Positions 57,804-64,000 of a stretch of 64,000 nt of DNA are shown piece after piece. Source of the stretch: Entomortierella parvispora (lineage: Eukaryota; Mortierellomycota; Mortierellomycetes; Mortierellales; Mortierellaceae); NCBI GenBank assembly GCA_963573315.1, contig OY752152.1, forward strand, positions 496,001 through 560,000. The letters run 5' to 3'. The notes below the pieces were generated by a model, which saw nothing but the letters and a program-made list of their open reading frames with translations, did not search any database and was not told where the DNA came from. The first letter of the stretch is position 1. Each line of letters begins with the position of its first letter. Both the position numbers and the translations under genes were made by a program.

Positions 57804-60330
57804 TAGGTAGACAGACGATACAAAAAAGGACCTTTCCTGTAGATAATACATAAAGAAGATTGTTTCTTGAATTCACATGCATGTTTTTCCCCTATCTGGC
57901 GGCGCAAAGTGAACGACGCGGAGGATGATGACAGTGATATTGGTGGTGGTGGTGGTGGCGCGAGCGTGCCGAGGCAATCTCGTTTTTGTGTTACGGTGGC
58001 TCTGGAGTTTTGGGGTCGGTGATGAACAGATATGAAGGGTCGGTCGGGGGCTGTGGCGTTGAGTATTGACTGGCGGAGATGTCTCTTGAACAAAAAAAAA
58101 AAAAAAAAAAAAAATGGCGTCTGGAATCAGGGGGGAGGGGCAGTGGGGCAGGAAGAAGCCAAGATAGGACAAGACCAAGACCAAGACAAGACAAGACAAA
58201 GACGACGTCAAGGGTAATTCCAAGACAAAGGAGGGAGAACACAGTACCGTACGGTACTGTACGCTAGACAAGTGGGCGGGGGCAATTATTACTATCTGCA
58301 TTATTGTATAATATTTGATCTTATTGCGTTCAATCATTGGGGAGATACATTGCCATCCGGCGTGCACCAGTCAGGGAACAATAGGGGGCAGCGACAGGGT
58401 GTCTGCAAAGAATGACATGAACAGAGGGCAGAGGGCAGAAAAAAAACAAGAGGGAAATCTAATTTTGGCTCGGACGGACGGACGGACGGACGGATGATAT
58501 GATGGAGAGTGAAGTGTGAGGTGTGCGAGGTGTGCGGCGATCTGGGCCATGTGTGTACTGTATAGTGTGCAGTGAGTAGTGTGCAGTGTGCAGTGTGTGT
58601 GGGCGTGTGGATGGATGGATGTGTTGAAGGATGCCACCCACCCCCCTCCTTTTTTTCTCTTTCTCTCTTTGTTCCCTTCTTCTTCTCTTCCCTCTTGGAC
58701 GTCTTCTCCTTCACTTCATTCAACCTCATTCCTCCTTCTTGCATTCGCATTCCCGGCCGGCTTGACTGCCTGATCTCCTCCCACCCCTCCCTCTTCTCTT
58801 CCTCCTCCAATAAGACCATACTGAAAGACCCACTCCCTACCTCCCAGACTTGCCCCAGCTGTAAGTGCCCTGTCCATCTCACTCTCTCACTCTATCTCTC
58901 GTTTTCCTTTCCCTCCCTCCCTCGCCGCGCTCTACCCTCCTATACCACTTCCCCGGGCGTCCCACTCTCTTTCTCTCTGTCTGTCTCTTTCTCATGGCAT
59001 GAAACAACGCATTCAAAGTGGATTCCACCCTGTGCATGGACCAACCTCCCACAACACACACCTAAACAAAATGAAAGCATACTGTGCGACGCCCACACTC
59101 ACACAAACATCAACAATAACAACGAGAGCCAGGGGTTCTGTCCATCTGCCCTTTTGGGTAGTCTAGTCTTTTTGTTGCTGGGACCACACCCACACTCGCA
59201 CACGTACACAACACGCATCTAAAACAGATGAGCGCAGTGCAAGTGCACTCAAGTGGCAATCTAGTGCTCCCATTGTTCTTTATTATTTTTGGGTTGCTCT
59301 GCTCAACCCTGATCCAGCTGCCCACTGCCCACTGTTCCCGCACTGCTCTTGACTCTTTGTGCACCCTCCCTCCTCCAACCCTGACAGCCCAACGTCTGAT
59401 TGACAGGTCGTAATTCAGTTTGACGTCTATTTTCTGTGCCCTGTGAGCTTGTTCAAGATTTAAAAAAAGAGCAAGGGAAAAAAGATCGACCTGGGTTTTG
59501 CGGTGCACACACGACCTCAAAAGCAAACACACACACACTCTCTCTCACACCATTGAGCCATGTACAAAAGAGAGCGAGATTGAGAAAATAATGGAAAAAA
59601 AAGAGAGGAACCGGCAGGGTTGGGAGAGGGAAAAAAAGAGGGTCTCTCATTTCGGGTTACATGTTCCGATCCACCTTATTTCTATTCTTATTGTTTGTTC
59701 TCGCTGTTTGCTCGATCGCCCGTGGAGCGGGTTTATCTTTTTCATCTGTCCCATGTGGCTATGGGGGCAAGGGGAGAGACCGAAAGAGGAGAGGCAGGCA
59801 GCAATTAACACAGATACAGATAGCAAAGAGGCGCGGAATGGGTCGAGTGCCCCGCGCCAGAAATTTAAAAAGGACGACAGACAGACACACAGACAGATGG
59901 ATGGACAAACGCGCGTTTGCTGCATTTCCCGATCCAACGGCAATGAAAGACAGGAGCACAGACAGGGGGTGGTCCCTGTTTTGACCCTTCGTTCGCATTG
60001 CATTCGGTGCCCTGACTGGCTGGCGGTCTGTCCCTGTCCCTGTCCCCTGTCCCTGTCCCTGTCCTCTTCGTTGCTTCCCCGCTGTCTGTCTGTCTGTCTG
60101 TCTCAGTTCAGATTCATTCCTTCGTCCCCTTCTCCGTCTCTTTCCTTCCCTTCCTTCCTTGACGCCGCCCGAGGCCAGACTTGGACTCACGGTCGCTATC
60201 TTCCCATGGACTTGCGAACCCTGATCTGACACACGCTCTCTCTTTCTCTCTCCATATTCTATTTCCTTTTCTTTGATAGATTGAACTACAACACTCTCAT
60301 TCCCAATCACGCAGCCAAAACGTCCCTCCA
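57804..60330. other. 2.5-kb intergenic region, low complexity
   Basis: No supportable gene. Contents: the 3' UTR of the kinase gene; a run of 22-24 A near 58090-58113; a perfect 20-bp palindrome (58241-58260); (GGAC)n-type units at about 58473-58492; GT-rich DNA (58500-58620); CT-rich leaders; CCCTGT units (60034-60063); and (GTCT)n (60083-60104). The plus-strand membrane-protein gene starts at 60331, so the right half should hold its promoter. Confidence 0.55.
58241..58260. repeat. Perfect 20-bp palindrome
   Basis: ACAGTACCGTACGGTACTGT equals its own reverse complement. It lies 440 bp past the kinase stop in non-coding DNA. A dimeric regulator site is possible but unproven. Confidence 0.95.
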
Positions 60331-61480
60331 ATGCTGTTCAAAAAGTCCTCGCTAATGCTAATCGCATTGGCAACCGTCCTGATGACCATGACAAGCCCCT
60401 CGCTCGTATCGGCCCAGCTCTCGGGCATCGATATCATCGGTGGCGATCCTGCGACGCAGCCCGCCGATCCCCTTCCAGCGACCAGTCCACCCGCGGCTAC
60501 CAGTACAGCTTCGCCTCCACCAGCCACTCAGACCACGACGGAGGCGCCACCACCACCTCCTCCAGCAACTTCGTCTGAACCACCAGCAGCGTCGACCACG
60601 ACTGTAGCTCCCCCTCCTCCTCCTCCACCACCTGCGACCAGCTCGGCCGCTGGAGGAGGTAAGCGGACAACAACCACCTTTGCGTTTACGGGAACTATTA
60701 CAGGGACGGCTACAACTGGTAATGGAACCGCGCTTCCGAGCCCAACAAAGGCTTCTGATACAAGCTCCTCCGGCGCTAGTGTGGCGACGGCCGGTATTGT
60801 GGTTGGATCGATCGTCGTTGCGGCCGCCATTGGTATCTGGGTCTTCAGAAAGTGGAAGCTCTCTGTAAGTATACCCACGTTTTTTTGTCATCAGGTACTA
60901 CCCAAAGTCAATTGCTGACCGAAACCCTTCAATTGAAAAAAAAAAACAAACCAAAAAATAGCCTTCAAGAGAATTCCAGTCCAAGATCAATGGAGATGAC
61001 TACACAGACTATCCTCGCTCATACGAATCGGACGCTGTCTTCTTGCGCAACTTGGGAGACCAGCCTGCAGAGCCTGCGCCTACTAAATCGCCTTACCACG
61101 CCGGAGGAGGATTGCCAGCAGCGGTGGAAGACCAGTACTATGATGCATCGTATGATCAACACCAGCCGGCGGGAGCGTACCATAATGAGGGTTATGGATA
61201 CGAGCATGGCGGATATGATCACCAGGCCGGCGGAGGATATGATTACCAGACTGGATATGACCAGCTCGGATACGACAATGGTGCGTACGCTCACGCAGAC
61301 TACGCTCATTCGCAAGTCAGCGGCGGTTCACAAGTAGGCGGATACGGTGGATCGCAGGTGGGAGCTGCTGCGGGCGGATATGGCGGCGGAAGTGGTGGCT
61401 CGCAAGTGGGCGGGTATGCACAGTCGAATGTTGGGGGAGGATACCAACACCAAGGGTATGACGAATACGGACGACGATAG
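60331..61480 (+). CDS. Single-pass membrane protein with Pro/Thr/Ser-rich ectodomain, two exons
   Basis: The model is join(60331..60864, 60962..61480), 350 residues, with donor GTAAGT and acceptor AAATAG. There is an N-terminal signal peptide (hydrophobic core LMLIALATVLMTM, likely cleavage near SLVSAQ). A Pro/Thr/Ser-rich stretch follows (PPPPPPATSSEPPAAS) with many potential O-glycosylation sites and the N-glycosylation sequon NGT near residue 131. One transmembrane helix, GIVVGSIVVAAAIGIWVF, spans about 155-172 and is capped by RKWKLS. The cytoplasmic tail is rich in Tyr and Gly with repeated SQVGGYGG. The layout resembles fungal wall-stress sensor-like or Mid2-type proteins. There is no WSC or Cys-rich domain, so I only infer a cell-surface role. 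The intron falls just after the membrane helix. Confidence 0.8.
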
Positions 61481-61937
61481 ATGAAAAGCAGCAGCACAGA
61501 GCTCTTTCTTTCTCTTTTTTTTTCTTTTTGTTCCTCTATTTCTATGTTATTCACATATTCTAGCAACCATGTAATTTTAAACACTCGCTCCATACAGTAG
61601 CTACAGCTACAGCTACTCCTACGCCTTCATCCACACCTCCATCTATCTAACAGCTCCACTTTCATACAAACACACTACTATTCTCACATCCTGTCAAAAG
61701 TAAAAAAAAAATGAACAGGGTCCACCTGAAAACGCGTCACCGTCATTTTCTCGCAGCAACAACAAGAAGACTAAAAAAGCGCAGTAAAATTTCTAAGCCA
61801 CCGAGTCTCTTTTTTTCTTTTTTTTTTTTGCCTGCGGCGTGCTCTCGCAAGGCATCGGCGTGGTCTTTGTCTTTTTTTCTGGTTCCATTGTTCATCCTTT
61901 CTTAATCACCTTCCCCTCCCCTCATCCTATATACACA
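61481..61937. other. Intergenic region: 3' UTR of the membrane protein, promoter of eIF6
   Basis: 457 bp with T-rich 3' UTR-like sequence, a short AGCTAC tandem (about 61598-61617) and a pyrimidine-rich leader before the eIF6 ATG. No gene seen. Confidence 0.6.
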
Positions 61938-63448
61938 ATGGCTGTCCGTACGTATTCTCCCTTTACCTCTTCTGATGAAAGAACTCTGGATACCGTAGCA
62001 TTGCCCAGAGCCATTGTTCCTTCGACGGATCATTCATGACCGACTAATGGGAACAGACGCTGGAGAGCCTTGACAAAGTGGGAAAGACAAACGACAAATG
62101 AAGATCAGGAATCACCTTCTTGACAGGAAGGGAGAAAGGCGAACGTGGAAACGTCTCCCTCATCCAAAGGAAGGGACTGCACTTGCATAACTCGTTGATA
62201 CAGAACCGCTCTCCCTGATCCTCTATCGAGTCACTTTCGGCGCCGAGTTCATGGACAAGGAGCAGGCGGTTGGATAGCACCACCTGCGACGCTTTTATAC
62301 TTTTTTTTCTTTCTCGCAGGACTGATATATCGGTCGTCTTTTCTCTCTCCTGGAAGAGAAGGAGACTTTTGCGATAGGTTGGAAAGGACAACATAACTGA
62401 CAATGTCTCTTTTCCCCCTGTTTTATGAAAAAAAAATAGGTGCTCAATTCGAAAACAACAACGAGATTGGTGTCTTTGCCATGCTCACCAACAGCTACTG
62501 CTTGGTCGCCGTCGGTGGATCCGAGAACTTTTACAGGTAAACTACTAGACTGTCGTGCTTGAGATCATCCATTGCTTAATAATGTCGGCTTCAATTGCTC
62601 GCTCCCCCTTGTTTGGTTTGTAATCCATTTGTGCAAAAAAAGACGTAATATCTGACCTTTGTATTCTTATCACGTTCCATAGTGTCTTTGAGGCCGAGTT
62701 GAAGGATGTTATCCCCGTTATCCATACCAGCATTGCTGGCACCCGTATTATTGGACGCTTGTGTGTCGGCAACCGCCACGGTCTCTTGGTGCCCTCGACC
62801 ACGACAGATCAGGAGTTGCAACATTTGAGAAACTCTCTCCCAGATTCAGTGGCGATTCAGCGTGTGGAGGAGCGACTCTCGGCCCTGGGCAATGTCATTG
62901 CCTGCAATGATTACGTTGCGTTGGTGCATCCCGATATCGACAGAGAGACGGAAGAGATCATTGCTGATGTCCTCAAGGTCGAGGTTTTCCGTCAGACCAT
63001 TGCTGATAACGTCCTTGTCGGCTCTTACTGTGCTTTGAGCAACCAGGGTGGTTTGGTGAGTGCTGTTCTATCCTTTTTTCAGAGATTGAAGCACAGAATT
63101 TGGGACTGGGAATGAAGGATAGAGAGCTTTTACTGATTTACTGACCTTCCTATTTTCATATTTACCCTTGCCCCCGACAATCATTTGCAGGTTCACCCCC
63201 GTACCTCTATTCAGGATCAGGATGAGTTGTCATCATTGCTCCAGGTTCCCTTGGTGGCCGGTACCGTCAACCGCGGTTCGGATGTGATTGGTGCCGGTTT
63301 GTTGGTCAACGACTGGTGTGCGTTTGCTGGATTGGACACTACCTCCACCGAGTTGTCAGTGATTGAGAGCATCTTCAAGCTCCAGGATAACGGCCCCAGC
63401 GCCATTGTCGAGGATATGCGTGATGCCCTCGTCGACTCTTACGTTTAA
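61938..63448 (+). CDS. TIF6: Eukaryotic translation initiation factor 6, four exons
   Basis: The model is join(61938..61947, 62440..62536, 62683..63055, 63191..63448), giving exactly 245 residues, the usual eIF6 length. The first exon is 10 nt (ATGGCTGTCC) and is followed by a 492-bp intron. Family text is present throughout: [114 protein letters not shown] and [18 protein letters not shown]. eIF6/Tif6 binds the 60S ribosomal subunit and blocks 40S joining. It is needed for 60S maturation in the nucleolus and is released in the cytoplasm by the Sdo1/SBDS and Efl1 pathway. The protein folds as a five-bladed pentein. Nothing is missing, and this is the most secure call in the window. Confidence 0.97.
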
Positions 63449-64000
63449 AGTACTCTCCCTCACCTCCCTCCCCAACCAGCACCAACACCCTCCACCTATT
63501 CCTCCCTTGGCATGAGATAAAAAAACACTATCATCAAAAAAAAAATTGATATTTTAGAGCATCATCTTTTTTTTTGGACATTTGGTTTGTTTCTTGACTC
63601 CACTCCCCTGTTTTTTGTATCATTCATTACCTTTTTTTCTACTTTTATCAATCCTGAAGACAAAAACCAAAAAGGATCTCCATTAAAAAGAACAACACTG
63701 AAACTTTGTCATTATAGCAAGTCCGGGACAACTGGAGAAATAGTAGGAGAAAGAAAAATAGAACATCATGATTGATCACATAAACCATCGGCTTTGGAGA
63801 ATTACAATTTTTTAAGTAGGAGTGAGTAGGAATGAAAACAGAAATCATGATTGACAACATCAGGTCATCGGTCTTGGAGAATTTAACAAAAAAAAAAAAA
63901 AAAAAAAAAATTCACAGCCTGCAGAAAAGCGAGGGAGTACAGTAAGCAGGAGCTCGGCCACAGGGCAAAGGAGAGAAGAGATAGCACACACAGATCCAAG
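63449..64000. other. 3' UTR of eIF6 and right edge, with a short repeated segment
   Basis: 552 bp with no gene. T/A-rich 3' UTR sequence is followed by two similar segments, about 63764-63810 and 63844-63885. Both contain ATCATGATTGA and, after a gap, CATCGG then TTGGAGAATT. A run of about 24 A sits at 63888-63911. Confidence 0.6.

Overview
The window is nuclear DNA of a filamentous fungus. The genes have several short introns of about 60-120 bp with GTAAGT-type donors and TACTAAC/ATTAAC-like branch sites. Intergenic DNA is pyrimidine/purine-rich with long poly-A/T runs, and proteins carry long Gln/Ser/Pro tracts. The gene families (F-box/LRR tails, NACHT-WD40-pentapeptide NLRs, a multicopy orphan family) point to Mortierellomycota (Mortierella/Linnemannia type). 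That placement is inference from remembered family resemblance, not from a search.

Layout. 1-5853: tail of an F-box/LRR-like gene, convergent with a large NLR-like gene (ARM/HEAT + NACHT + pentapeptide + WD40) carrying one homopolymer frameshift. 6473-11181: a 1497-aa low-complexity protein on the minus strand, with a zinc-ribbon-like core that appears only after removal of an in-frame 108-bp intron. 14755-16025: an orphan 313-aa gene. 16871-18778: a dead Tc1/mariner-IS630-like transposase and a convergent broken gene. 18978-35625: an accessory island with three Fanzor (eukaryotic TnpB-like) nuclease genes, one broken orphan-family gene and several inverted or direct repeats. 39052-63448: conserved housekeeping genes, namely an Spt23/Mga2-like IPT-ankyrin regulator, a PP4 regulatory subunit 1-like HEAT protein, a type II phosphatidylinositol 4-kinase (Lsb6 type), a single-pass membrane protein and eIF6 (Tif6).

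The most striking content is the island. Gene A (18978-24229, 8 exons) is a 1559-aa Fanzor-like nuclease with an intact RuvC-I Asp, a Glu before the zinc ribbon and an Arg-Asp RuvC-III motif. Gene B (27814-32187, 5 exons) is an intact 1356-aa open frame joining a complete N-terminal FEN1/XPG flap-nuclease domain, with all seven catalytic acids, to a C-terminal Fanzor RuvC/zinc-ribbon nuclease. Gene C (35625-32411, minus) is a diverged, damaged paralogue of gene B in tail-to-tail orientation. A perfect 15-bp hairpin lies between the two stops, and an 80-bp palindrome lies upstream of gene B. These could be element ends, guide-RNA scaffold or termination structures. None of this can be tested here.

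Exon boundaries were set by hand from GT/AG sites, phase continuity and protein continuity. In every intact multi-exon gene the exon lengths sum to a whole number of codons. No transcript evidence was available.
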